A stretch of 64,000 bases of DNA from NCBI GenBank assembly GCA_017643165.1, contig JAEPNY010000005.1:62001-126000 (forward strand), written 5' to 3'. A program made the position numbers and the translations under genes. This document shows, piece after piece, positions 26,035 to 34,623 of this stretch. The stretch comes from Psychroserpens sp. Its GTDB lineage: Bacteria; Bacteroidota; Bacteroidia; Flavobacteriales; Flavobacteriaceae. Numbering within the stretch: the stretch's first letter is position 1; every line of letters starts with the position of its first letter. The notes under the pieces are model-generated. The model searched no databases and had not been told where the DNA came from. It saw only the letters and a list, made by a program, of their open reading frames with translations.

Positions 26035-26694
26035 TTAGTTTATCAATTCTTTTACGATTTGTTTTGAAAAATCTTTCGAAGTATGTTCTATGTTATCAGG
26101 ATTATCTAAGACTGTTGTTGTAACTGAAAGCAGTTGGTTCGTATCTGGTAATGATAGATCATATACCAAGGTTTCTAGTATGTAAGTTTTACCATTATAC
26201 ACTGTTGTGGTGGTAGGCTCAGAATTGAGGTATATTGTATTATATGATCTATAAAACCCTCTACCATAGCGTCCCAAATAGAATGTTGGATGTGTGTTGA
26301 TACTGTATACAGTTCCACCAGTTGTTTCAGTTTTGGTATATTCATTCACATCTTTCAAAACCGTCATAATTACCACATCAATATTCTTTTCTTTAAGATT
26401 TTGCTTCACTCGCTCAAGTTCTTCTTTAGACAATGGTTCTTCAGATTTACCAGTTGATAATATAGAATAGCTTTCTTTTGAGCTATAACCTTCTTTATTT
26501 AATTCATCAACTAGATCACTTTCGAATTGTCGTCTAATATGTTTGTCTGATGTTTGTGTGACTACCATAATAGTTTTGTCTTTGATGTCTGTTGTTTTAA
26601 CGTCTTTCCAGGAGTCGGTTACTTTTACCGAGGAACATCCTGTGAGCAGCAATGTTATGATGCTAATTCCGACGATATCTTTAATTGATTTCAT
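26035..26694 (-). CDS. DUF4136-like lipoprotein
   Basis: The 219-residue protein has a lipoprotein signal (IITLLLTGC, lipid Cys at about 20, then SSVKVTDSW). The mature sequence has alternating strands and helices with a middle Gly/Tyr-rich part (GRYGRGFYRSYN). It resembles small DUF4136-type envelope lipoproteins of Bacteroidota; no activity is known. Its N-terminus (MKSIKDIVGISIITL) resembles that of the gene at 28489. It lies 27 bp behind the 46-codon gene whose promoter has operator C, so both probably form one LytTR-controlled unit. Confidence 0.7.
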   Translation of the reverse strand: MKSIKDIVGISIITLLLTGCSSVKVTDSWKDVKTTDIKDKTIMVVTQTSDKHIRRQFESDLVDELNKEGYSSKESYSILSTGKSEEPLSKEELERVKQNLKEKNIDVVIMTVLKDVNEYTKTETTGGTVYSINTHPTFYLGRYGRGFYRSYNTIYLNSEPTTTTVYNGKTYILETLVYDLSLPDTNQLLSVTTTVLDNPDNIEHTSKDFSKQIVKELIN

Positions 26695-26721
26695 GATTTC
26701 TATAATTAAAATTGTTAGTAT

Positions 26722-26862
26722 TTATATAAAAAGATGTCTATCATCTTTATTTTCATAAATTGGATCTAAGATCAATTCTGAAGGGCTTCCGGGAGAATTA
26801 AGTTTTGAAATATTATTATAATACATTGTCAAAATCTTAATGATGTTTTGAATTGTTTTCAT
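26722..26862 (-). CDS. Small 46-residue protein, first gene behind LytTR operator C
   Basis: The ORF reads from ATG at 26862 to TAA at 26722-26724 and starts MKTIQNIIKILTMYYNN; the C-terminal half is acidic and polar (DPIYENKDDRHLFI). It has no clear signal peptide, though the start is weakly hydrophobic. It is credible because it begins MKT like the other first genes of the regulon, stands correctly behind operator C and its -7 box, and its 5' leader nearly matches that of the small gene at 24741. The function is unknown. It could also be a leader ORF for the lipoprotein gene that follows. Confidence 0.5.
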   Translation of the reverse strand: MKTIQNIIKILTMYYNNISKLNSPGSPSELILDPIYENKDDRHLFI

Positions 26863-26900
26863 ATCGATAGATTTAATAGGTTTTACATTTATTTCTTATA

Positions 26901-26972
26901 CAAATATACCTGCGAAACACAGGCTATAGTGGGATTTTGAAGTGAAGTGTCTTTTTTCAATGGTGAATTGAC
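26901..26972 (-). promoter_or_regulatory. LytTR-type operator C with promoter
   Basis: Plus-strand repeats GTGAAGTGTC (26942-26951) and GTGAATTGAC (26963-26972) start 21 bp apart. The minus-strand -7 box TATATTTG occupies 26908-26901. The gap is 33 bp. It drives the 46-codon gene and the lipoprotein gene. Confidence 0.8.
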
Positions 26973-27011
26973 CTATAGAGCTAGTGACATCAATTTGTGA
27001 GATTTAAGCAT

Positions 27012-27043
27012 AAAAAAACCCCTTACATTTTTGCAAAGGGTTT
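27012..27043 (-). terminator. Terminator behind the gene at 27065
   Basis: AAACCC (about 27016-27021) pairs with GGGTTT (27038-27043), with two more A-T pairs inside. On the minus strand a run of seven T follows. It closes the unit controlled by operator D. Confidence 0.75.
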
Positions 27044-27064
27044 GGTGTATTCTGGACGGTTTTG

Positions 27065-27811
27065 TTAACCACGTCTTCGTCTTCTAGTAACTTCTATTTC
27101 GTCGTCTTCATTTCGGTCATCGCGTCGCTCTCTGCTGTCTTCACGGCGTTCTCGACTGTCTTCAGCTAATTCGCGTTTCGTCATTTCGATATCTTCTTTT
27201 AAAAGCGCTATGAAACTTTTATACTTTGTTTTAATGTCTTGCTTTTTAGCTTTATAAGCATCACGCTCAATATCTTCAATTGTGTAATCGTAGACTTTTA
27301 AGGTTGACAGAAGCTTTTTCTGTTGTTCAGCGATTGCTATTTGTCGTTTAAAATCAGCAATATCATCTCTTCGATCTCGCATATCATCTCTTGTATTTGC
27401 GCGATCTCTGGCAGCATCACGTTGGTCATCACGTCTATCGTAACGCGTGCGTCTTGAGTCTTCACGATTATCTTCATTTTCGCGTCGATCTGAACGAACT
27501 TCAGCTGAGCTTTGCGATATTTCGCGTCGTGCCTTTTTCGCCTTTATTTCACTTTGTCCGACTTCACGCTCCATGGCTTTGATGAGCTCAGAAGTGATTC
27601 GATCTACTTCCACCTGGTCTTTTTTAGAAACGGCCTTTTTCATATTTCGAAGTTCAATGTTAAATGCTTCGAGTTCTTTTATATCACGCTCGAGATTCTT
27701 TTTGCTTTCGCGAATCTGACGCGTATTCTGAATGCCTTCTTTTACGTTTTGAGCTTGACCTATAAAACTCAAACCTAAGGTCATAATGAATAATTTAATT
27801 GAGATTTTCAT
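27065..27811 (-). CDS. Highly charged secreted coiled-coil protein
   Basis: The 248-residue protein has a signal peptide (hydrophobic 5-18, ending GQA). Two long helical segments (about 30-95 and 155-215) rich in Lys, Glu and Gln are likely coiled coils. Between and after them lie Arg/Asp/Glu repeats (RRDD, RDD, RERRED) of very low complexity, ending TRRRRRG. I recognise no family. It is the second gene, 18 bp behind the gene at 28489, in the unit driven by operator D. The charge pattern suggests a periplasmic structural or polyelectrolyte-binding role; this is inference. Long antisense ORFs over the repeats are artefacts of the RD-rich codons. Confidence 0.7.
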   Translation of the reverse strand: MKISIKLFIMTLGLSFIGQAQNVKEGIQNTRQIRESKKNLERDIKELEAFNIELRNMKKAVSKKDQVEVDRITSELIKAMEREVGQSEIKAKKARREISQSSAEVRSDRRENEDNREDSRRTRYDRRDDQRDAARDRANTRDDMRDRRDDIADFKRQIAIAEQQKKLLSTLKVYDYTIEDIERDAYKAKKQDIKTKYKSFIALLKEDIEMTKRELAEDSRERREDSRERRDDRNEDDEIEVTRRRRRG

Positions 27812-27829
27812 TGGATTTATTGTTTTAGT

Positions 27830-28489
27830 TTATGATTCACTTTCAGATTTACTGTAGACCACTTCGTAGGTAATATTGCCCTCTAAATCTACAAGTTTTT
27901 TATAGAATGTATCGTTGTATTCATGTAAAATTTTACCGTCTATAGTGACTTCTTTCGAGTCTTCATGAATCTCATTCACTATAACGCCCACAGGTGGGCG
28001 TGTGACTTCATAATTACCCTCATTGTCTGATGATGTGGTAGTTGATTCAACATAATAGATACCTGAATGATAATAGTAAACCGTAGGACCAACTACAATT
28101 CTGACATGCCCAACAGGAAGTATGCTAATTCTGAATCCTCTTGGCGGCAATACGACAATGTAATCATTCCCATAGCTTGTATAGTACACGCCAGAATAAT
28201 AGAAATATGGAAGTCCTCTATATACAATTCGCACATGATGCCTTGGTAAGGTCGTGATAACACGTCTATGACGCGGATATCTATAATGTGGATGTCTTCT
28301 TACCGGTTGGGTTCTGAAACGATCATCATGCCTGTAGTGATCAGATCGAACACGATCGTTATTATAATTACGTTCTGTTTTAACTGGTCTATTTGTTGAC
28401 TTGTTTCGTTTTTGTCCGTAAATGTCATTCGTAAACATAAAGGTTACGATTAATAGACTAATTCCTAAAGTGTGTTTTAAAGTTTTCAT
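27830..28489 (-). CDS. DUF6515-like Tyr/His/Arg-rich exported protein
   Basis: The 219-residue protein has a signal peptide (hydrophobic 8-21). A basic His/Arg-rich stretch lies near 50-85. Two repeats follow that combine a Tyr-rich motif (FYYSGVYY, VYYYHSGIYYV) with a hydrophobic PPRGFRISILPVGHVRIVV segment. This matches the DUF6515-type pattern as I recall it, an uncharacterised Bacteroidota envelope family. It is the first gene of the unit driven by operator D (87 bp ahead of the ATG) and begins MKT. It is probably an envelope-stress or surface protein under the LytTR regulator. Confidence 0.7.
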   Translation of the reverse strand: MKTLKHTLGISLLIVTFMFTNDIYGQKRNKSTNRPVKTERNYNNDRVRSDHYRHDDRFRTQPVRRHPHYRYPRHRRVITTLPRHHVRIVYRGLPYFYYSGVYYTSYGNDYIVVLPPRGFRISILPVGHVRIVVGPTVYYYHSGIYYVESTTTSSDNEGNYEVTRPPVGVIVNEIHEDSKEVTIDGKILHEYNDTFYKKLVDLEGNITYEVVYSKSESES

Positions 28490-28534
28490 AACAAAATTGT
28501 TTTAGTTAAACATATAACTTGTATGATTCTAGAA

Positions 28535-28606
28535 CAAAGTTATGTCCCAACTTCAGATCACAGTCTTTTATTAATGTGAAGTGACTTTTTTAGGATGTGA
28601 AACGTC
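28535..28606 (-). promoter_or_regulatory. LytTR-type operator D with promoter
   Basis: Plus-strand repeats GTGAAGTGAC (28576-28585) and GTGAAACGTC (28597-28606) start 21 bp apart. The minus-strand -7 box TAACTTTG occupies 28542-28535. The gap is 33 bp. The order of the two repeat types is the reverse of site A. Confidence 0.8.
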
Positions 28607-28685
28607 TTAGAAGGTATTTAGGGTAAAAGCATTTATGTATATACTTACATAAAAACGCGATGAATTCATGTTTAATGTGCTAAGC

Positions 28686-29708
28686 TTATTTGTGGCTGAG
28701 TGTAATGATTTTACCTGCTCTCAGAATAGTGACAGTAAAGGTTGGATTTTCGGCAATCGATTTTCCAAAATTTGCCAGTTCCAATAAGGTATCATCGTTA
28801 AGATCGAATTTAATATCATTAAATGCCAAAATAATATCTCCACCTGCAATTAATTTTTGATTACCAATGGTTATTTCTGTTGTACCGCCTTTGATACCCA
28901 TTTGATCAAAGATTGATGAAGAAGCGACTCTCTGAACCAGTAATCCATAGTCTTGGGGAATATTGAATATTTTAGATTCATTACCTCTTAATGTATGTAA
29001 TTCAGCGCCAAACCACGGCATTTTATTGTTTAATAATAACCTTGCGGCCAAGTTTGAGCTTGTAGCAAAACCAATACCATCAGAGCCGCCAGACTTACTG
29101 GTAATATGACTCACTATACCAATAACCTCACCATTTAGATTGAACATAGGTCCTCCTGAATTACCTTGATTAATGGCGGCATCGGTTTGAATGAATTCTG
29201 TTGTTGCAAACGGATTTTTACCTAAGGTCTGTTTTTTAAAGGCGCTTATGTAACCTGAAGACATTGAAAATCCTACACCTAAAGGAACGCCAACAACAAT
29301 AACTTGGTTTCCAATTTTCATTTTATCAGAATCACCAAATTTTACAGTTACCGCATTAATTTTTGGTATAAGTAATTCGATTAATGCAATGTCTGCATTT
29401 TTATATGAGGTTACCACTTTTGCTGGAGATGTTTGGCCATCATAAAACTGAACAGTAAGCCGTTCAGGGACTTTTACAACATGAGCTGCAGTAACAACTA
29501 GTTTATTTGAAATCATAAATCCCGACCCTAGTCCATTGGTGGTCACTGTCATCGTCTTATTGTCGGAAGTGGTAGTCAATCCCTGTTCTTCAGTAAATAT
29601 AGCCACCACTGCAGGGCTTACACTTTCATAAACTTGTGCTAAGTCTTGCGCAGAGATCGCGGAGCTAGTAATAAAACTTAATAAAATATATAGAAGTACT
29701 TTTTTCAT
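28686..29708 (-). CDS. HtrA/DegP-like trypsin-fold serine protease
   Basis: I prefer the ATG at 29708, which starts a normal signal peptide (MKKVLLYILLSFITSSAISA); an ATG five codons earlier is also open. That gives 340 residues. The catalytic triad is visible: His in VVTAAHVVKV, Asp in ADIALIELL and Ser in NQGNSGGPMFN. A single C-terminal PDZ-like domain (about 245-340) follows. HtrA proteases degrade or refold damaged periplasmic proteins. It is the last gene of the efflux operon, about 18 bp after the channel gene, an unusual place that suggests a shared envelope-stress purpose. Confidence 0.9.
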   Translation of the reverse strand: MKKVLLYILLSFITSSAISAQDLAQVYESVSPAVVAIFTEEQGLTTTSDNKTMTVTTNGLGSGFMISNKLVVTAAHVVKVPERLTVQFYDGQTSPAKVVTSYKNADIALIELLIPKINAVTVKFGDSDKMKIGNQVIVVGVPLGVGFSMSSGYISAFKKQTLGKNPFATTEFIQTDAAINQGNSGGPMFNLNGEVIGIVSHITSKSGGSDGIGFATSSNLAARLLLNNKMPWFGAELHTLRGNESKIFNIPQDYGLLVQRVASSSIFDQMGIKGGTTEITIGNQKLIAGGDIILAFNDIKFDLNDDTLLELANFGKSIAENPTFTVTILRAGKIITLSHK

Positions 29709-29726
29709 TTTAAACACGTGCAAAGT

Positions 29727-30398
29727 TTATGAATTCGAATGTTCGGACGACTGATTGATATATTTACCAACTACAATTGCGGTTAGAATTACCAAATAGA
29801 ACTGTCCTATCAGACCAATAAAAACCGCTGCTTTTTGAGCTATTGGTGTGATGGGTAATATATCGCCATACCCAATAGTCATTAATGTGATGTAGCTGTA
29901 ATACATAAGTTGTTCAGTCATATCTGTACCAGTACTTTCTATAAGACCTGAAAATGAATTAGGATAAAACATTTCGATTGTTAGGCATAGAAAAAATGAT
30001 AATAATCCTAATGATATAAAACCACTTATTAATCCTAGTATAACATTCTTGCCCACTACTTTGGCTTTCCATACTTGGTGGATGATTTCAATAGTAACAA
30101 TCCCATAAAAAATAAAGTAGGAGCCTAGTTTAATTGAATTGGAAATTGAATTGACTGCTTGTTCTAAAAACCCTGTAATATTAATTACAAAAGCGATCAC
30201 AAAAAAGGCTATGAATAATCGAAATAGATGTTTCTTCTTCTTGATCAGTAGTATACCCGAGGCAATATTACAAAGTAATAATATTGGCATAATCCATACC
30301 TCAAACCAGTCTATTGGAACTAAAATTGTACCAAATAAAATGAAGATTTGCGAACTGAGAAACAGTTCAAATCGATAGTCGTATAATCGATCAATCAT
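29727..30398 (-). CDS. Potassium channel family protein
   Basis: The 223-residue protein has about six hydrophobic segments. The pore loop contains the K+ selectivity filter TIGYGD (near residue 185) followed by a final membrane helix ending in a short cytoplasmic tail. There is no RCK/TrkA_N domain, so gating is not evident. It overlaps the RND gene by 8 bp and precedes the protease gene, so all three are co-transcribed. A cation channel inside an efflux operon is unusual. It could balance charge or sense membrane stress, but that is inference. Confidence 0.85.
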   Translation of the reverse strand: MIDRLYDYRFELFLSSQIFILFGTILVPIDWFEVWIMPILLLCNIASGILLIKKKKHLFRLFIAFFVIAFVINITGFLEQAVNSISNSIKLGSYFIFYGIVTIEIIHQVWKAKVVGKNVILGLISGFISLGLLSFFLCLTIEMFYPNSFSGLIESTGTDMTEQLMYYSYITLMTIGYGDILPITPIAQKAAVFIGLIGQFYLVILTAIVVGKYINQSSEHSNS

Positions 30399-33300
30399 CT
30401 AGAATTGATTCGTTAAATTCATAATTTTTATAGTTCACTTTAAACAGGATACTGTAAAAAGCTGGAATAAATAACAAGGTGATTACCGTACCAAATAAGA
30501 GTCCGATCATAATACTTACTGCCATTCCTTCCCACATTTCACCGCCACTTAAATATAACGGGATGAGTCCTAGGACAGTTGTGAATGTCGCTAGGAGTAT
30601 AGGTCTAAATCGTTGCAGGCAAGCTGCGATTATCGCGTCTTCAATAGGGCGTTGTAGTTCGGTTTCTTCAATTTGAATGCGATCAATAAGTACGATGGCG
30701 TTATTAATCACAATACCTGCTAAGGAGATCACACCAAGGAAAGGCATAAATCCAAAAGGTTCTTGAAATATAAGGAGCCCAATAACAACACCAATGATTC
30801 CTAATGGAATTGTTGAAGCCACCATAACTGTTTTTCTTACAGAATTGAATTGAATAATCAAGAGTAGGATAATGATGAATCCTGAAAGCGGCAAATAACT
30901 AATTACTGCTCCCATGTTTTCTGCTGTATTTTCGGCATCTCCTCCAAAAGTATACGTATAACCATCTGGCCATTCTTGAGATACTTCTGCCATATATGGG
31001 TTCATTTCTTTCATGATTGCAGAAGCGTTTCCGTTGGCATTCAATTCAGAACTTACATTTATTGTTCTATCAATATCTAGACGCTTAATTTTTGCATATT
31101 GCCATTGTGGTTCTATACTTGCCACTTGTAACAACGGAACACTTTTGCCAGAATTTTGAGCAAAAATACTTAAGGTCTCAATAGAGGCTAAGGTCTGTTG
31201 TTGACTGTCATTACTACGCATCAATATTGGAATCGATTTATCGTCTTCTCGATATTCTCCAGTTTGAAAACCATCTAAGACTGTTTGTAAAGATGTCGCA
31301 ATATCAGAACTGGTTACACCTGCTAATTGTGCCTTATTTTGGTCAATCTTAACCACAAATTTTTTGGTTTTTGGTCCCCAGTCATCCTTTACGTTCTTAG
31401 TTCCTGTAACTGAATTCAGTTTTTGTTTGGTCTGTTCAGATAGTATTGCAAGAACATCAGGATCTTCTCCTGAAATTTTAATTTCGATTGGAGTGCCACC
31501 ACCACCAGATCCAAGAAGACCAACTTTAATATCAGCATTCGGGAAATTATTAAAACAGTAATCATCGAGTCGTTCTACCATTTCATTATTATAAATGAAA
31601 TCAGAAGTGTTGATCAACATGTGCGCATAACTCGGGTCAGGTTCATCAGGATTATATCCTAAATCATAAGACTCTGGTCCTGATCCAATATAAGCTGACC
31701 AATCTGAAATACCATTAGGTCGTTCTGAGTTTACCTGCAGTTCAGTTCGAATAAATTGCTCAATTTCAGAGATGACGGTTTCTGTTGCTTCAAGACGTGT
31801 GCCTTGAGGTAGATTAACATCTAACGTAATCATATTTCGATCACTATCAGGGAAGAAAACAAAAGCAATTTGTCCAAAACCGAGTAGCGATAAAATGAAG
31901 GCGCCAACAATTCCGATAAGCACCAATCTTTTATAGCTAAGCGCTATTAAGATGAGATTTTTATAATAACGTTTTAGATTATTTATGGTCTTGTCTATTA
32001 AGCTTTCTTTCCTTTCACTTTTCGGTGTGATTTTCAAGAATAAAAAGCAGAATAATGTAATCACCGTTAATGCAAGGATCCATGATGATAATAAAGCTAA
32101 CGATATTACCACAAAGATAGGTCCTACAATATCACCCATTGTAGATTCGGCCAAATAGAATGCTAAAAACGCAGCAGAGGTCGTAAGTGTTGATATTAAT
32201 AATGGTGTAAATAATTCACTACAAGCATCAATTGCAGCCTTTTTGGCATCAATACCTTTTTCCATCTTTACCATTATGGTTTCGGCGACAACAATAGCAT
32301 TATCAACCATCATACCTAATGCCATGATTAATGCGGCAAGCGTTACTTGATTCAATCCCATATCGATCACACCCATTAACATTAATGTCATAATGGTTAC
32401 CATGGGGATCAAACTCGCAATAATACTTCCGGTTCTGACACCTAGAAAGATTAACATCACCAATAATACGATAGCAATAGACTGAAGGAGATTGACAATG
32501 AAATCACTGATCTTATTATCAATATACGTATCTAACGAAGATAGACGCTGCAGTTCTAATCCCACTGGTAAGCGAGCTTCCCAATCTTTCATTACCAGAT
32601 TCAAATCTTCACCTAACTGAATAATATTAGCGCCTGCTTTCAAGCTAATATGCATTGAAATGGCACGTTGACCGTTAACCGTAACTAATTGTTTAGGCGG
32701 ATCAATATAACTTTGTCGAACGGTTGTGATATCTCCCAAATACACTAATTGAGATCCGTCCCCAACAGGTATTAATGTTTGTTTAATATCATCTATAGAA
32801 TTAAAATTTCCAGTTGGTTCAAGAATAATTCGTTCATCTCCTAGATTTACTTCTCCTCCAGAACTCAAGATATTGGTGGAACTAATAATGCTTTGTAATT
32901 TGGACGCTGAAAGACCATATTCCTTGAGCCTGGCATTATCAAATTCGATAAATACGCGTTCATCTTGAACACCGCCTAATTCAACTTTTGCCGCCAGATC
33001 CAGTTTTATAAAATCATCTTTTATATCATTTACATAACTCTTGGCTTCTGCATAAGAAAAGCCGTCAATTACCAATCCAACAGCAATACCAAATACTTCT
33101 CCTATGCCATCATCATTTAGGTTAGGCTGAACTCCTGAAGGCAATCCTTCAATTTGGTTCAATTTACGACGTAATCGATCCCAAACGGATTGAAGGTCTT
33201 TAGGTTTGACTTCATCTTTTAACTCTACACTAACGACGGACAAGCCTGACCGTGATGTACTAGTTACCTTTTTAAGTTCAGGAAGTTCCTGAACAACTTT

Positions 33301-33504
33301 TTCAACTTTATCGGTTACAAGTTGCTCTACACGTTCTGGACTTGATCCTGGGAATGATGAAACTACAGACGCTACTCTTACGGTGTATGGAGGCATACTA
33401 TCTCTAGACAATGATTGGTACATGACCAACCCCATGATCACAATAGTAGTTAAAACCGTAAAGGTGATTCGATTTCTATTTATAGAAAATGCTGCTAAAT
33501 TCAT
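30391..33504 (-). CDS. RND efflux transporter permease (AcrB/HAE1-like)
   Basis: The 1037-residue inner-membrane pump has the RND plan: membrane segment 1 near 12-30, a large periplasmic loop, six membrane segments at about 335-540, a second loop and six more at about 860-1020. The motif GMMVDNAIVVAE, with the proton-relay Asp, lies near 396-407. The SLAGIVINNAIVLID element is near 945. It exports small molecules with proton antiport, together with the MFP and TolC encoded upstream. The 5' end is 6 bp from the MFP gene and the 3' end overlaps the channel gene. The substrate is unknown. Confidence 0.95.
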   Translation of the reverse strand: MNLAAFSINRNRITFTVLTTIVIMGLVMYQSLSRDSMPPYTVRVASVVSSFPGSSPERVEQLVTDKVEKVVQELPELKKVTSTSRSGLSVVSVELKDEVKPKDLQSVWDRLRRKLNQIEGLPSGVQPNLNDDGIGEVFGIAVGLVIDGFSYAEAKSYVNDIKDDFIKLDLAAKVELGGVQDERVFIEFDNARLKEYGLSASKLQSIISSTNILSSGGEVNLGDERIILEPTGNFNSIDDIKQTLIPVGDGSQLVYLGDITTVRQSYIDPPKQLVTVNGQRAISMHISLKAGANIIQLGEDLNLVMKDWEARLPVGLELQRLSSLDTYIDNKISDFIVNLLQSIAIVLLVMLIFLGVRTGSIIASLIPMVTIMTLMLMGVIDMGLNQVTLAALIMALGMMVDNAIVVAETIMVKMEKGIDAKKAAIDACSELFTPLLISTLTTSAAFLAFYLAESTMGDIVGPIFVVISLALLSSWILALTVITLFCFLFLKITPKSERKESLIDKTINNLKRYYKNLILIALSYKRLVLIGIVGAFILSLLGFGQIAFVFFPDSDRNMITLDVNLPQGTRLEATETVISEIEQFIRTELQVNSERPNGISDWSAYIGSGPESYDLGYNPDEPDPSYAHMLINTSDFIYNNEMVERLDDYCFNNFPNADIKVGLLGSGGGGTPIEIKISGEDPDVLAILSEQTKQKLNSVTGTKNVKDDWGPKTKKFVVKIDQNKAQLAGVTSSDIATSLQTVLDGFQTGEYREDDKSIPILMRSNDSQQQTLASIETLSIFAQNSGKSVPLLQVASIEPQWQYAKIKRLDIDRTINVSSELNANGNASAIMKEMNPYMAEVSQEWPDGYTYTFGGDAENTAENMGAVISYLPLSGFIIILLLIIQFNSVRKTVMVASTIPLGIIGVVIGLLIFQEPFGFMPFLGVISLAGIVINNAIVLIDRIQIEETELQRPIEDAIIAACLQRFRPILLATFTTVLGLIPLYLSGGEMWEGMAVSIMIGLLFGTVITLLFIPAFYSILFKVNYKNYEFNESILDD

Positions 33505-33510
33505 CCAGTT

Positions 33511-34623
33511 CTAGTTTAATTTTACTTCTTGTCCGTCTAATAATGTCTGTAATCCGGCTGTTGCAATTTTTTGACCGACATTGAGTCCGCCAACAATCTC
33601 GAATCCTTCTGGTGTAAGTTCACCTATCTTAATCGTTTGTTTCTTAACGGTTGCTTTTTCGTCTGAACCTTCAATAAGGAATACAAATTGCCCGTTAGAG
33701 TCTTCACCAACTGCACTGGCAGGAACGACTATAGTATTTTCAGAATTTTCGTTTGTATTGAATTCAAAGAATACATTTGCAGCCATACCACTTTTAATGC
33801 TTTCATCAGAATCTGTAACTTGGACTGTTACGGGATATGTAGACGTGTTAGGATCCAAAGCTGGAGCTACCTCAGTAATAATAGCATTAAACATTTGATC
33901 GGCTAGAGCTGTGAAGGACACTTTAACTTTCATGTCCTTTTCCACTAAATTGATGACGGACTCCGGAAGTCCTAGGGATATTTCAATTGCTGTTCCTGCA
34001 TTCAAAACACCAATAGCTTGACCAGCAGAGACATTTTCGTCTACTTCGGCAGAAACCGTTGCGATTGCGCCATCTTCAGGTGCATATAAGTAGCCAAATC
34101 TGATTTGATCTTGTTGAATTGCAACACTACGTTTGGCCGATTCGAAACTGGCGACAGCTGTTCGATATGAGTTTTTTGCATCTTCATAATCACTCAATGA
34201 TGCACTTCCTTTTTCATAAAGCGTTCGTACACGGTTTAGCGCTAGCTTAGCAGTGTTCATTTGAGATTCCGAACTATTTTTTGATTCAATAGCAGATTCA
34301 TAATTAAGCCTTGCACTCACATTATCTAATGTGCCAAGTAAATCACCTTTTTTGACAATCTGACCTAATTTCATATCTAGCTTTGTAATGATGCCATTAC
34401 TTCTAAAACTGAGATTAATAATTTTTTCAGTCTTGGCTGTTCCGCTAAAGCGACGTTCTTTGTCTCCGCCTAGATAGGACACTTCAGTGAATTTTACAGG
34501 ACGTAGAACAACTTCTTCTTGGACTTCTTTTTCGCCACAGTTAAATACTACTGAAGCGATAAGAAGGTAACATAAAACTGAGAATCTTTTAAATAGTACT
34601 ATCATGAGTTTACAATTAATCAT
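33511..34623 (-). CDS. RND efflux periplasmic adaptor (membrane fusion protein)
   Basis: The 370-residue protein has a lipoprotein signal (hydrophobic 8-27, then VVFNC with the lipid Cys near 29). Lipoyl-like halves (GTAKTEKIINLSFRSNG... and YLYAPEDGAIATVSAEVDENVSAGQAI), a helical hairpin at about 95-165 and beta-barrel/proximal domains follow. It bridges the RND pump and the outer-membrane TolC. The ATG at 34623 overlaps the TolC-fusion stop by 8 bp; an ATG six codons later is the alternative. Translational coupling in the operon is likely. Confidence 0.93.
   Translation of the reverse strand: MINCKLMIVLFKRFSVLCYLLIASVVFNCGEKEVQEEVVLRPVKFTEVSYLGGDKERRFSGTAKTEKIINLSFRSNGIITKLDMKLGQIVKKGDLLGTLDNVSARLNYESAIESKNSSESQMNTAKLALNRVRTLYEKGSASLSDYEDAKNSYRTAVASFESAKRSVAIQQDQIRFGYLYAPEDGAIATVSAEVDENVSAGQAIGVLNAGTAIEISLGLPESVINLVEKDMKVKVSFTALADQMFNAIITEVAPALDPNTSTYPVTVQVTDSDESIKSGMAANVFFEFNTNENSENTIVVPASAVGEDSNGQFVFLIEGSDEKATVKKQTIKIGELTPEGFEIVGGLNVGQKIATAGLQTLLDGQEVKLN

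Noticed and set aside
27391..27778. Several 60-90 codon ORFs opposite the charged coiled-coil gene
   Set aside because: They arise from Arg/Asp/Glu-rich repeats on the other strand and have no promoter or family signal.
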